A stretch of DNA of 64,000 nucleotides from Ciona savignyi (taxonomy: Eukaryota; Chordata; Ascidiacea; Phlebobranchia; Cionidae). Below, one piece after another: positions 1 through 11,903 of the stretch. The stretch is from positions 681,492-745,491 of the forward strand of contig CH002800.1 in NCBI GenBank assembly GCA_000149265.1, in the 5' to 3' direction. Made by a program: the position numbers and the translations under genes. The notes under the pieces are model-generated. The model had not been told where the DNA came from and ran no database searches. It was given only the letters and a program-made list of their open reading frames with translations. Every line of letters begins with the position of its first letter. The stretch's first letter is position 1.

Positions 1-599
1 TATGCCAGACCAGTGTTTGTTTAATTCGATGAGCCAGCCCGTAACTTAAACAGTAAAATAAAAAATTAAGAAATAAAGTTTTTTTTACTAATTCTATGTT
101 TTAAGGTTACAGTTCTGCAAACAAAGCCAATAATATAATTATATTATATTTATAATGCTTTTGATGTGCCATAATTATATTATATTTATAATATAATGCT
201 TTTGACGTGCCATGGTAATTTCTAACCACGTTCACCTACTTTCTTCCGGTGACTTACGATTCAAACTTGCAAGAAGTTGGTAAAATAAAAACTTACCCTC
301 AGATATGGGATCATTTGCATAAAAGCAGTTATCGATCTATGGCCTGCTACTTTTTAACCAAGCCAAGTTTCCAACCCACTATGGGCACGTTACAGTGACC
401 GTTTTAGTTAAATATCGGTATGTGCCTTACTCGCGTTGACCATTCGTCCATACGACCATTCTATGATACCAACCTTTTATGTGTTTTTTATCAGGATAAA
501 TTTTGAAATTATGATGATCACTAAAAACTTTTTAGATATCGGCGTGTAAATCTGTGTCGTTAACCACTTGTCCACACGGTGATATTGTTATTTCTCTAG
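1..599. other. Upstream flank of the Rab27 gene
   Basis: No coding exon is recognised here. It holds a short imperfect tandem duplication of an AT-rich unit ending in GCTTTTGAYGTGCCAT (about 131-212) and a reverse-strand family A SINE at 352-460. The start codon of the Rab27 gene probably lies in a small unrecognised exon in or upstream of this stretch. Confidence 0.5.
352..460 (-). mobile_element. tRNA-derived SINE, family A
   Basis: Read on the - strand it has an A-box-like segment (ATGGTC..GCG near 430-460) followed by a degraded B box (GTTGGAAACTTGG near 363-380), as in the better copies at 1338 and 52511. Diverged. Confidence 0.6.
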
Positions 600-3500
600 T
601 ATCGGGAGAGGACAATCTCGACACAAACTATGATTTTCTAATCAAATTTCTGCTTCTGGGCGACTCGGGCGTCGGTAAGACTTGTTTTCTACACCGCTAC
701 ACCGACAAAGAGTTCAAACAGAAGTTTATAGCGACCGTTGGTGTTGATTTCAGGCTTAAAAAACTGGTGAGAAATGTTCTTAAAAACAACAAGTTAAAAA
801 TAATAAAACAATATTTCTTGATAGACTTGCTTTAGAATTGTGCCAGTCATGTGTAACACTATGTTGCCTTGACACATCGTACATCAAACGAGTTTGAATC
901 GACATTAATTTCTTTTTATTAAGACATCCATGCACTTAATTAAAACGATTTGTTCTTTAATGGGATAGCCCATACCGATCGTTTGGATTATCGTATTTAA
1001 ATTATCGTATTTGAATTAGGAGATTACCTTTTCCCTCGTCTATAGAAATTCCTATTTTAGTTCATTAAAGATTTATAAATCCAATGCTTTTTTGTCGCAT
1101 TGTCTCTCCATCTGATGACTCTATTGATCAATTTGTGGGAGTATGATTGGTATATATGAACATATGTTTAAAGACATTTTCGCCTTAAAAGACTTCGATA
1201 TTCACGCTTTATCCTTGCCAATAGTAAAACGTAAAGTACGATTCCACACGGTTAACTGTCAGGTTACCTCGCGCCTACTATCGGGTTGCTAGAGCTTTTG
1301 GAGTGTGTGTTTGTACTATAAAAACGTTCCTCTTTAGGGTCGTGTGGCCGAATGGTTAGCGCGACCGATACACATACCTAACTATATACAAAACACGGGC
1401 TAAGTGACGAGCTCATCACGGGTTCGAAACTTGGCCCGGTTAAAAAAAACAAAATAAGAACGTTCCACTCCTTTTAATAAAGTTGTGCCTGTCGGCATTT
1501 ACTTCCAGGTCTACGAGTTTCCTGAAGAAGACGACGAAGATTCAAAAAAGAAAATCCATCTTCAACTTTGGGACACGGCTGGACAGGAAAGGTTAGTCAC
1601 CTTTATATGCCAAACAGATTCGAAACGTTAGCCAAAGGATGTTGTGATCGCAGCCTGTCGCTCCTTCAAAAACAATTTTAAAAAAAACGTTCCCTGAACC
1701 CAGTTATTGTGGGTTGAATATTAGACTGTAGCAATGCCTCTTGCGCATACAACAAATTGCAATAGCTTCGTCAAATGGTGGTGGTAGAGTTACCCGAAGA
1801 TAACAGTAATAACTCCCCAACACACGAATTTCTTCACGAGTTATTAAACGATAACCGTGAAGAAACCATTGTGTATTAAGAAATGAATACGTGTGTAAAT
1901 AGGAAAGATAAATGAATAAATACGTGTGTAGGCAAGTCGTCTAAATAAAATTCTGATTGAACAAAACGCGTAGAGTTGACTCACCGTTGATATTTATTAT
2001 TTCACAATCATTCATAATCGACAATCGCTTAATCGACGTTTCTTGACAAATTTCCCAAAGGGTTGTATGATTGGTTACATAGAAATTGCGATTTAAATCA
2101 ATAGTGAAATATTTGATATTATTCTGTTGAGTTTTCCTATATTTGTTTGTGTATACATTTTCTATAGTACAAATATTACTTGATTTAAGGTTCTTTTTAC
2201 AGTTGTTCGAATGCTTTTCAACCCCTATCCCTGTCTGCCCCCTGAGTTGCAACGAGTCTTGTTTATTTAAAGTAAATATTTTTTCCAGATACCGTAGTTT
2301 AACGAAGGCGTTTTTCCGAGACGGAATGGGATTTCTACTTCTGTTTGACCTTTCCAGCGAAACCAGTTTTCGATCTGTACGCCAGTGGCTAAGTAAATGC
2401 AATATTTTATCCGTTCTTAAGTTTTGACAACTTTGATATGAACGATAACTTTAAAATTAAAATATGAAAATCGATAATATATTTCCCGTGAACCTGGCTT
2501 CTAAAATATTAATATCTCCGGTGAACTTAGTTTTCTTCTCAGACAATGTGTCAGTACTGAACGGATGTTGCTCAATTAGCAAGAAATGTGTCGTTCCTAA
2601 TTACATCAGATTGACTGAGTAATCGATATTCAAAACAAACATTGCGATAGTTCAGTTATACATGATATTTAGCCATTTTCTCCTGATAAGCTTTTTTTCA
2701 CGGGGTAAAGTTTGAACCCGTGATGGGGTCGTTTCAAGGTTGTTTAGTACATGGTATGCTGCATATAAATCGGTCGCTCTGATCATTCAGCCACACGACC
2801 GTCAACAATATATCAGTGTTGAGCTCTGACCTTACTCGTCAGTACAACTAAATTGAGTATTTATTTCTCAAATACTATTTCGCGTTTGATCATATACTCA
2901 TTGACTATACTAAAGTTTATTTCTTCAATCATAAGTGTGGAAATATCTGTCTTATCCTACTCCAAGTCTGGTCATGGATACAAGCTTATTTAACTTGAAT
3001 GTAATTTGCTTTGGGAGTTGCAATTTACATTGTATGTGAACCCTTTTAGATGAGATAAAGGAACAAGCGTATAGCGAAGAACCAGATATTGTGCTGGTTG
3101 GAAACAAAAGCGATTTGGATAGTCGAGACGTTTCCACGGCGGAAGCAAAGAAATTGGCAGATGAACTAAAGTAAATATCTTTGACTTCAATTTCTATTTA
3201 ATACATTACTTAATTTAATATCTTTATAATATTACACTCAAAAACACGTGGAATTTGTTAAACAAATTCAATATTTATCTTACTCTTTATTTACTGCATA
3301 ACTATACAGGATATTCATATTTTATCCCCGTGAATGGGAAAACACAGCGGAGTAACACATTAGTAGTCAAACTGACCGTTAGCGCGCCCGTTGTCGGGTT
3401 AAAGAATCTAGTAAAAATTCAGACGTACTTTCAATTTTAATACAACTTAATATGCTATTGGGTAATTTCAATTTTAATACAACCTATTATACTAATGAGT

Positions 3501-3952
3501 ACTTTCAATTTTAATACAAACTATATACTATAGGATACTTTAATTCTTAATACAACCTATTATACTATTGGATACTTTCAATTTTAATACAAACTATATA
3601 CTATTCGATACTTTAAATTTTAATACAGCCAATGTACTATTGGTTACAATTTTTTTTAAACTTATTATACTAAAGGCAAAAAATTAATCCAGTCATTCGG
3701 ACTGACAACACAAAACAACTTTGTTTAACCACCCGCTATGTGTGTTTTAGGATCCCGTACGTTGAAACCAGTGCGGCCACCGGTGAGAACGTTGAGTATG
3801 CTGTAGGTCATCTCCTCGATCTGGTCATGAAGAGAATGAGAGATTACGTCTCTCATATGGAACAGGAGGACAACCAGGGGTCGTCCAGCCACCAAGAGCC
3901 GTCACAAAGGCTCGAATCAGAAACGAATAAGAAGAGCTCCTGCCCCTGCTGA
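600..3952 (+). CDS. RAB27: Rab27-type small GTPase (5 exons seen, start codon not located)
   Basis: Exons: about 600-766, 1509-1591, 2289-2392, 3050-3170, 3751-3952 (stop included). The phases join without error and give about 224 residues, near the 218-221 of vertebrate Rab27. Motifs in order: P-loop GDSGVGKT, G3 WDTAGQER, Rab27-type [21 protein letters not shown]4 GNKSDLD, G5 ETSAATG, and a C-terminal CPC for double geranylgeranylation. Rab27 recruits synaptotagmin-like and Munc13-4-type effectors to secretory granules and lysosome-related organelles; that role is inferred from family. The segment between beta2 and beta3 is an unusual acidic stretch ([13 protein letters not shown]). The 5' limit is the acceptor TTTCTCTAG before 600. 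The frame is open upstream to a GTG at 554, but no ATG precedes the Rab core in this exon, so an upstream start exon is expected. A poly(A) signal AATAAA lies at 4471. Confidence 0.9.
1338..1441 (+). mobile_element. tRNA-derived SINE, family A (well preserved)
   Basis: In Rab27 intron 1. It begins GGTCGTGTGGCCGAATGG, with pol III A box TGGCCGAATGGTTAGCG, and ends in B box GGGTTCGAAACTTGGCC plus an A-rich tail. The long spacer between the boxes is class II (Ser/Leu) tRNA-like. The middle does not fold as a functional tRNA, so I treat it as a retroposon. Confidence 0.8.
2693..2803 (-). mobile_element. tRNA-derived SINE, family A
   Basis: Reverse-strand copy in Rab27 intron 3. Reading the - strand: GACGGTCGTGTGGCTGAATG at the start and CACGGGTTCAAACTTTACCC at the B-box end, then an A-rich tail. 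Confidence 0.75.
3308..3412 (-). mobile_element. SINE family B, 3' fragment
   Basis: Contains the conserved tail block ATTCATATTTTATCCCCGTG and GAATGGGAAAAC seen in the full copies at 30207 and 55444. Only the tail half remains. Confidence 0.65.
3427..3648 (+). repeat. Tandem repeat, about 36-bp unit, six copies
   Basis: Six successive units of the type CTTTCAATTTTAATACAACC followed by TATTATACTATTGGATA, 80-90% alike by eye, in the last Rab27 intron, abutting the 3' end of a family B fragment. Purely intronic AT-rich minisatellite. Confidence 0.85.
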
Positions 3953-5335
3953 AAATTTCTTAGCGCCCAGTGCCGAATTGTGCAATATTATGTTTAAGAA
4001 GGTGTCTCTCGCAGTCTTGTTCCCCGCCAGCAAATATAATTGATGTTTGTTGATGGCAATTACATTGGTTATATTTTATTTAAACACAACAATTGCTAAA
4101 ATTGCGTGTTTAATTATACCGCTTTTCGCACGCCTTGTGTGAAAGCAGCGTCAAAAAGTATGGACAGTTATAAAAGATAAGGTCCTATATGCTATACCCC
4201 GTTATGAATACTTCTTCAATATAGATATTTTTTATATAGGCCTACATTTTTGTGTTTTATCTTCAAGAAAGCAATATCTCTTGCTCTATTTTCTTTAGAT
4301 TTAGACTTATTATTATAATTATTGAGTAAATAGGTCTTTATGGCAGTGATTTTTTCCCTCGTAAAAAAATGTGTGCTCTAACGTTGCCATAACATTATAT
4401 AATTTAAAAAGTGATTTCGTATGTGAACATTATCTTTATACATGTCAATGGGTAGACATGCGCAATACTTAATAAATCGAACTGAAAGAGTTATATGTAC
4501 GTAGATTTTTACAGTCAATTATTAACTTACTACGGTCACAATATTAAACATCAATAGTTGGCTTATTATATAAACTTCAATATAAGTTACAACTTTGTCC
4601 CGGAAGAGTATACCGTTATAAACCTGTTGTATAACATCTGATCTATCACGTTTTATATGAATTTTGCAACCATGAAATTTGAGGCTAATTCCTTAAATAG
4701 GTTTTATCATCAGAGTAATAGTTTGGATTTAGGTTAAGTTAAAGGTGATGCACATAATATTACACCCAATCAAAATATACGTCGAAGAAAGATGATTTTC
4801 AAAGAAACGCCTTTGGCTGGGTTTAGTAAGAAATGCGATCACGCTTTTAACGCATGCATTCTAGAACCCGTAATTATATAAGTACTGCCATAAAGCTTAC
4901 CAGCAGAGATGAAAATCGTTTTATACCGATTTTTTAATTTTGACCTTCGTAAATTGTGGATTGTATATGACATCATCAGCGTGACGTATATGAGCAGTCG
5001 GACACTTTGTGCTTTGATAAGCGGAGCGTTGCCCCAGGCCATTCGACATTACCACGTAGCTGAAACTTTCTGAATAACTTCGCGCTACTAGATCGAATTG
5101 GAAGCAGCTGAGATAGGAAGGGGATTGCGATTTGGTGGTTTTGGAGTTGTTGGACCGGTTAGTTGCGAGGAGATTTTCATCTGGTGGATGTGGAAAATAT
5201 TTTGTCCTGGCCACGCAAATGATACTGTCTGTATAACTTACGGAGAGTGAATTCGAAGAAGGTTAGACAAGAACAGTTCTGATTTGGAGGTCTTAGGACT
5301 TGCTGGACCGGGAAATTTCTTTCAGTAGATGTGTG
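3953..5335. other. Intergenic region, Rab27 to O-fucosyltransferase-like gene
   Basis: The Rab27 3' UTR occupies the left part, with AATAAA at 4471-4476. The right part (about 5060-5335) is an imperfect tandem duplication with a spacing of about 152 bp: GATTTGGTGGTTTTGGAG at 5129 matches GATTTGGAGGTCTTAGGAC at 5281. The second copy runs into the start codon of the next gene, so the duplicate is its promoter/5' UTR. Small open frames here have no recognisable domain. Confidence 0.55.
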
Positions 5336-8300
5336 ATGTTAAAGAAATTTGCCTTGATTATTTTTGTGTTAGCATGTAGCACAACCTTTCTAACCATCCA
5401 ACAAACCTCTCGGGTAAGTGCTGAAAGCTTTTTAGGTTAAAATTCCAATTGCAAATACCGTTCTGTCCAGTAACTGACACACATTACCATATGTATGTAT
5501 TAAGCAAGCACAGTATTTTATTTGACCAAAATTCAAAACGTCTATGACTAACAAATTTGAAATGTACATTTTGCTAAGACTAATATGTATTACATTTATA
5601 ATTATTTATCGCCATGAATTAACTTGCGTTTGAATTATGCCGTGCAATTTAAAGCATACAAAAGACTACCATTTTTTGTTCTAAAACTAACGTGTTCATT
5701 ACAGTATCACATGTCAATAAAAAAGGCCGCTAACGACCCTCACACCCGACGGCAACGGGCACTCCAAGCTTCTGGCAAAAGTTCTAAACAAAGTGACGAA
5801 CTACAAAAGCATTCAGATAACATAATCAAGCAGCAAAGCCAAACGTCCCCGGTCAATCAACTCATACAAAAGTATTACGATGATCTGTTTGCGACGGAAG
5901 AGTACAAAATGGCGGGGTCAAAGAAACGAAAACCGGACATGAAAAACCTGATGATACCTTTCCTGTTCTACAATATGGGGCCGAACAACCTCTTCAGGTG
6001 GTGATTGTTTATTTTATTAACCAGGCCAGGTTTCGAAACTACGATGAGCTTTCTTTGGCCATAAAGCCTATAGGGTTAGTGCGTCGACTTAAACCCAATG
6101 TTGCATCGAAACCACATGTTCGTTCTGCCTGTTATGCCCCATGGACAAGGTACTTTGTTACCTATGCCCAATGATAATATGGATTAAAGTAAAACCCAAC
6201 GGTGGTCACGAGCTAATCTGGCGATCCCAGGTGTCGTATTGCATTTGCGCTTTCCCGTATACAGGGTTGGTGGGATAAACATAATTATCGTATCATATCG
6301 TCTTTGGGCTTTTAAGAAATATGGATTTCATTTTTTCATTATATACCCATATAAATATGGCATGTGATAGATAATATTTTTCACTCCTTCAACAGGATGA
6401 AATGGACTGTGTACATGTATAAAAGACCATATATAGGAACGTCATAACACATCACAGTAAACAGCATGTATTTAATTGTTTTGTTATTCTCATTTACAAA
6501 ATGATAATCTTTACGATGAAACAGAATCTTCAAAGAGTCGATTCCTATCATCCACATGATGAACAGAACTCTTGTGGTCCCTCCGTTTCACCACCACCCA
6601 AGAATGCACAGGCAGAATGAAGGTATAGAAAACTATATATTTGTCGGACCGATTAGTCTGGCGGGTTAGTGCGCCGCCTTTCAACCGAAGGTTGCAGATT
6701 CGGAACTGGTCGCTAGCTAGTTAGTGGTGTTCTTGGGCAAGGCCCTTAACATTGCGCGAACTTAGTGGAATAATGGCTTTACCAAATTGAAAAACGTCTC
6801 TCATATACACACCACTACAATAGCTCCGGTAACCGGACTGTGGGCACGAGGTATAATATGACCATTGACCGTGTGTTAACGTCCTTACATTTTCCCAATC
6901 ATGAGGATTAAGATGAATATCCTATAGATATGGGTCTTATGATTTGGCTGGCGTGGTTTTGTATTGTATTGAATGCTTGTCGGCTTGTTTAGGTTTGAGA
7001 ATTTGTTTATTTTGTGTGGCCGGACACAGTATACACAGCTTGAGATATTTGTTTATCACGTGTTATACGGCATCGTGGCAAATGAGTTCACGCTACTGTG
7101 TGACATCATTCTTTAATTTGACAATATTGCAAGGTAATGACGGAGACGCCATACCATATGTTCATAGTTGGCTATAGCTTTGCATATAGTATATCACTGG
7201 GGCATGCTTTTATTTTTAGTTCAACTCATTTATCCACTAAGAAAATAATCACACACTTGATCAAGACAGTTATGATTTGGGTTTTGACCTTTAAAAACAG
7301 TACAACCAATATAATTAAATAAACAGCAGTTTGCGTACGTTTCGGCTACGGCGCCATTTTCGGTGCAAATTTAAAATAAAATCCAAAATTTATGCTAAAT
7401 GCACATTTATTGAATTATCTTTATTTTGTTTTTGTTTTATCAAAATTAGGTCCCATGAATATGCTATATCTTAATTGTGTATTCAAAGTACTTTGTTTTA
7501 CATTTTCCTTTTTTGGTTAGGAAAACAGCACGGTAAGTCGGAAAAGGTGGTAGAAGTGGATATCTTCGATCAAACCTACAAATCCTTCGTTGAAACCGAT
7601 GCGAAAAAGACAGTCGACATGAAAACTTTACAACACGTCATACCAGCAATTTCAACGAAAAGGTGCAGATTTGTATGTATTTTGAACTTAAATAAGGTTC
7701 AAATCCACGAAAGTCATATCACTATATTTCCTATATAATTTGTTATAAGTATCGGATTCGTTTACCATTCGGCCACACGACCGCACGTGACTTTTGTTTA
7801 AACATGACTTCTCACCTCGTACCGTAGAATGTCGCCAAACAACCCAATGATTTCCTTTGTTCCTAGCAAGTGTCCATTGAACGGTGAACAGGACTGATAC
7901 ATATACTGAATCCTATGTTAAAATGGTCTTAGTGACGAGCCCAATACGGGTTCTCAACATTATCGGGGTTTCTAATGCTAGTAAAATAATATCGATTCTA
8001 AATAAAAAATGTTTGAGCAATATCTTTTAAAAATCCGGTCGTTTTTTATCTGGAGAATTTGTCTCTATCCAGATCAATCAACTGAAAAGAACTAACAATT
8101 AAGTTACTTTAAGCAATAGTCACTCAATACTCCTTCAGACCGTTAACCAAATACTTTTAAACACGTTTAAAGGATTAAATCAGACAATCATTTTCATGAA
8201 AATATATGGGGCAGTGGAATGCATTCACCAATTAGAACGTACGATGATCGCTCACTGGTAACTGCAGTTTAACTTTTAAATCTCGAAACAGCAACCGTCT

Positions 8301-11264
8301 AATTTTCATGTCCAGGATTTAAAACATTAAACTCAATTAATTTTGAAAGAGCTAGACAGACAGAGGTATAGTATAGAAATGCTCATTTCTCACTTTTTTG
8401 TTACCCACTGTACTTATATTACTATGTCATGCATTGAAAGTCACTTAATACTTTTCCTTAGGTTCTATTCTGCTTGTGGTAACAAGATCGACACCCTTAT
8501 AACTTGTGGGATTCTGACTGGTAAGCGGGAGAGCGGTTTGACTCACTTCAAGCAGGTCATGAATCTAACGGTGAATCGGATTTTCAAAGTAGATCATTTC
8601 AAAGAAGTGCCAACCGAAAAGAAATGGAAAATGTAAGATACTCTTCTCTGGTTGGCTTATATCCTATAACTTTCGAGATGATACCTATGATGTGCTTGCC
8701 TCTAAGAGTTTGTCGTGCAAAACTGGGTATACAAAATTTCTCTTTAATCATTCGGCCGCACATCTCTTCTATGTTAAGTTTTGTATTGCCCCATCTCGTG
8801 TTCACGTGTCACTGTCAGCAGTGGAATGAGAAAAGGCATACTTAGTTACTTTTTTTCCCACTATACTTTAATTGCAATATTTATAAAACACAATAAGCCT
8901 ATATGCATAATATCAAGTCTATGAAAGTTCAGATTTTTTGTACTTGTTTACATAAACACAAATATCGTTTGTGTAAACTATTCTAAAACGACAAAGCTTC
9001 GGTTAAGTGGAATTACATTTAACAGCACAGTATAACGTCTCCATTTGTTCTAGGAATATAATGAGCGCAATTCAAAGCACTCGAGGGCAAAAATGCGTCG
9101 GATTAGCTCTGGGAAGCAAGTGTCTTGGTAGCAGGAATGCCTGGTTCCGCCACTGGAGAAAGTTTGCTCCATTTGTTCGCCATCCTGCACAAATTAAGGT
9201 TTGCAGTGATTGTTTTAATTTTATGGTATTTTGATCACTCCATCAAGATGGGTATAATAAGGCAATCAGTGAAAACTAAACAGTGCTTACATTTTATTCG
9301 AGTTGATATTGACGGAAAAAGCAGTCATAATTTAGTATTCTACCTCATTAACTGTATTATTTTGAAATGGTGAAATTATTTAGGTTTATACTATCCCATC
9401 AAAACTATTGACATTTTTGTTTTTCATAATTACGTTTTTACCCTTTTTATTAAGGTTCTGGCCGATTTATTTGCCGAAAAGGTTTTTAAAGGTGAACCAT
9501 ACCTTGCTGTCCATTGGCGTTACGAAAACACGGACTGGCAGGACATGTGAGTGTTTAGTCGATGGTTATCATTTACAGTTACGTTGAATGTAAATTCATC
9601 CTTGCTGCATAAAAGTTATAGCTCATCTGTACTCCATGGACAAAAGGGGGAAAGGGTATATAATAGATTTCCTACTATATCTAAAGATAACTTTAGATAT
9701 TATAGCACAAGTTTAACACATGTACCCTTATTTTCGGGTCATATTATATTAACGTATGACAAAGTTTTAGAGTGCTGATGATACTATGGCATTATTTTTT
9801 ATGTGCATTTAAACCTTTGGCTTTTATACTGCTAAAAGTCAGAACTACCAAGAGACGTACTATGTATCTGACAACCCTTGTCTTTCCGCAGGTGTAAGGC
9901 ATCCCGGCCTGACTCGGTGCGCCGAATAAACGCGCCTGTGTGCGAAATGGCGCGCCAGCTGACCTCCAACTCTTCGTTTCTAACTTCAATTGCTCGAAAG
10001 CTTCATTCCTATGCTTCCAAGAGAAACTTAAAACACATATTCTTCGCCGCGCCTCCTCAGGTAAATGTCTGTTTCCCAGCCCGAAAAGATGGTATATTCA
10101 TGTTTTATCAATCGTCAAATTACCTTATGCCCACCATTGTGTTCTTCAGTCTTTTGTACTTTGTTGTATATGATTGATACTTTTCTTCACCCATCGAATG
10201 GGTTCAGGCATTGTGCAGTAATTGCATTGCACAAGGCACAGTCGAAAGCTAGCTCCCTGTTTCAATCTTTCAACCATTTAATACAAAGACAACGCGCTAA
10301 ACCTAAGCTAACCGGTCGGGATGTTATTAGTTTCCTTGCTGTGTTCGTTGAAATAATTTCAAACGTGTGTAATCAAAGCGGGTTAGTAATATTCACAATA
10401 AAATTAGTAATCTAACAGTATAAAAAATCAGTGAGATTCAAACTCTGTGTAAATGTGAAGGAGAAATAATGACCAATGGCAGGGTAATCTATAACATACA
10501 TTATATGCATAAACACGATAAGTCTGACAGGCATATTCTTTTATTCTTTCAACATTTATTTTCAGATAGGGTTTTTAATCATCAGCCTTAAACATGTTGT
10601 TCCGCAGTTGACTGACACACTGCAAACTCTTAAAAGCCGAATGCCAGATCTTTACGTCACTTCTGACGTACAAGCTTTTGCGGAAAACATCAACTTTGGC
10701 ACAAACATCTTCAGCAACAATTTCGCAACTTCATTTTTAGAACAAGAAATCTGCTGCAGTAAGATAAATTCATTCGCCCTTTTTTGCTTTTAAAATATAA
10801 ATGGTTACTTGCATTTACTTAAATTTTAAGTTTTATATGTGTTTAAATCCACATTGGTTCAATAACAGACAACAGGCTGAAAATTTTTCCAAAAATATAT
10901 CACATAAGATTTTATTGATATACGGCTGCAATTAAACATGTAATTCAATGTCATTTTACTAGCTTTATACTACAATATATATTTTACGTCGTACTGTTTG
11001 ACATTGAACGTACTGGTAAATTATTTTTGTGACTTTTGTCAGGAGGAAACGTATTTCTGGGCAGTCCTTTGTCTTCCTGGACACAAAGTGTCATGTTTGA
11101 ACGCGTGGCAACAGGAAAGTACGAACATTCAAGTTTACTGGAAGTTTTAATTAAAGGTGAGATAAGTGTATATTGATGCAATTCTGCTTCTTTACCGCTA
11201 AACTTGCTTTTCAGACTCGTCAAATCTTCCGAAGCTGACTTGGTTTTTTCCAGAAGGGATTTAA
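5336..11264 (+). CDS. O-fucosyltransferase-family protein (POFUT1-like, divergent), type II membrane/secretory
   Basis: Eleven exons: 5336-5413, 5705-5997, 6525-6622, 7521-7662, 8462-8632, 9054-9198, 9455-9546, 9892-10060, 10566-10758, 11043-11156, 11215-11264. Together they make 1545 nt, 514 aa plus stop, with every phase matching. Residues about 4-22 form a signal anchor (KKFALIIFVLACSTTF). A GT-fold start LFYNMGPNN..NRTLVVPPF resembles the N-terminal Gly-Asn/LLNRTL-PP region of protein O-fucosyltransferases. YLAVHWRYENTDWQDMC matches the H-x-R...D-W...C block that binds GDP-fucose in POFUT1. DLYVTSDVQ corresponds to the 'VYVATD' strand and NVFLGSPLSSW to the 'FIGNxxSSF' strand near the C-terminus. 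No KDEL/RDEF-like ER signal ends the protein. Known of the family: transfer of fucose to Ser/Thr of EGF or TSR modules. The substrate of this divergent member is unknown. The ATG at 5336 is chosen because the ATG at 5329 meets a stop in its frame. Confidence 0.8.
6643..6930 (+). mobile_element. SINE family B, near full length
   Basis: tRNA-like head (TCTGGCGGGTTAGTGCG ... GGTTGCAGATTCGGAACTGG), then the central GTTCTTGGGCAAGGCCCTTA block, then ...TCACGAGG.. and a tail ending ATGAATATCCTATAG. In intron 3 of the fucosyltransferase-like gene, about 20 bp after its donor. Confidence 0.75.
7750..7970. mobile_element. Family A SINE fragments
   Basis: 7750-7788 is an inverted A-box fragment (CATTCGGCCACACGACCG). 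7905-7970 is a forward distal half with AGTGACGAGCCCAATACGGG and a damaged B box. Both are truncated and lie in a fucosyltransferase-like intron. Confidence 0.5.
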
Positions 11265-11903
11265 ACAGGAATTTGATTCGTTTCCGCACTGTTTACCACT
11301 GTGATAATTTGTAATAAATACTGAAAAACTGATGTGGTCTTGACAGATGTAGGGTCTGAAACTTGTAAAACACGCAGCCTAAACCACGGATAATGTGATT
11401 AGTTTCAAACACAGTAGGATCCTTTAGTGGCAATGGAAGTTTAGTACTTTACTCTACTCTGACGCTTTGTTTACTAGTTCCTCTTGTTTTTAGGAAGCAG
11501 ACTAATGATTCTGTTGATCTAAATCCTGATAGCGTTTGGCGAATTGAGGCCATACCTCAGTCTAGCCGGGTTTTAAACAATAAACACCCTGATAACTGCA
11601 AGCTGAACCCAACCCCAATCTTTCGACTATAATAGTTTGATTACATAAGATCAATCATACCAGTAACTGTACACTAGACAGGCCTAGTTTGCAAAGGAAA
11701 ATTGAAGCTTAAAAAACTAACTGCTTACCGTCCATCGTCATCTTAGCATGCAGGAGACTTCGCTTGATCCCTAATATCGCATATAAGGCCCAGTTCATGC
11801 CAGAACTTTATTTTCCGGCGTAGTGTCGGTATAACTACTATGCTAGTGTTTTCTTTATAAAACGTTAAAGTGAACAATATATGCCCGAAGTATAATATCG
11901 ACA
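11265..11903. other. Intergenic/5' region of the SVEP1-like gene
   Basis: Only about 640 bp separates the two genes. No SINE or open frame of note; no TATA-type element or initiator can be singled out by eye. It must hold the 3' UTR of the upstream gene and the promoter/5' UTR of SVEP1. Confidence 0.5.
11313..11318 (+). other. Poly(A) signal AATAAA of the fucosyltransferase-like gene
   Basis: First AATAAA after the stop at 11264, 49 nt downstream, in a TGTAATAAATACTG context. It would give a very short 3' UTR. Confidence 0.55.

Noticed and set aside
1338..1441. Possible functional tRNA-Ser/Leu gene
   Set aside because: A and B boxes are good but the acceptor stem and anticodon arm do not pair, and many diverged copies exist with A-rich tails, so it is a SINE.
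4921..5214. 97-codon reverse frame before the fucosyltransferase-like gene
   Set aside because: Lies in a duplicated 5' region, no domain and no partner exons.
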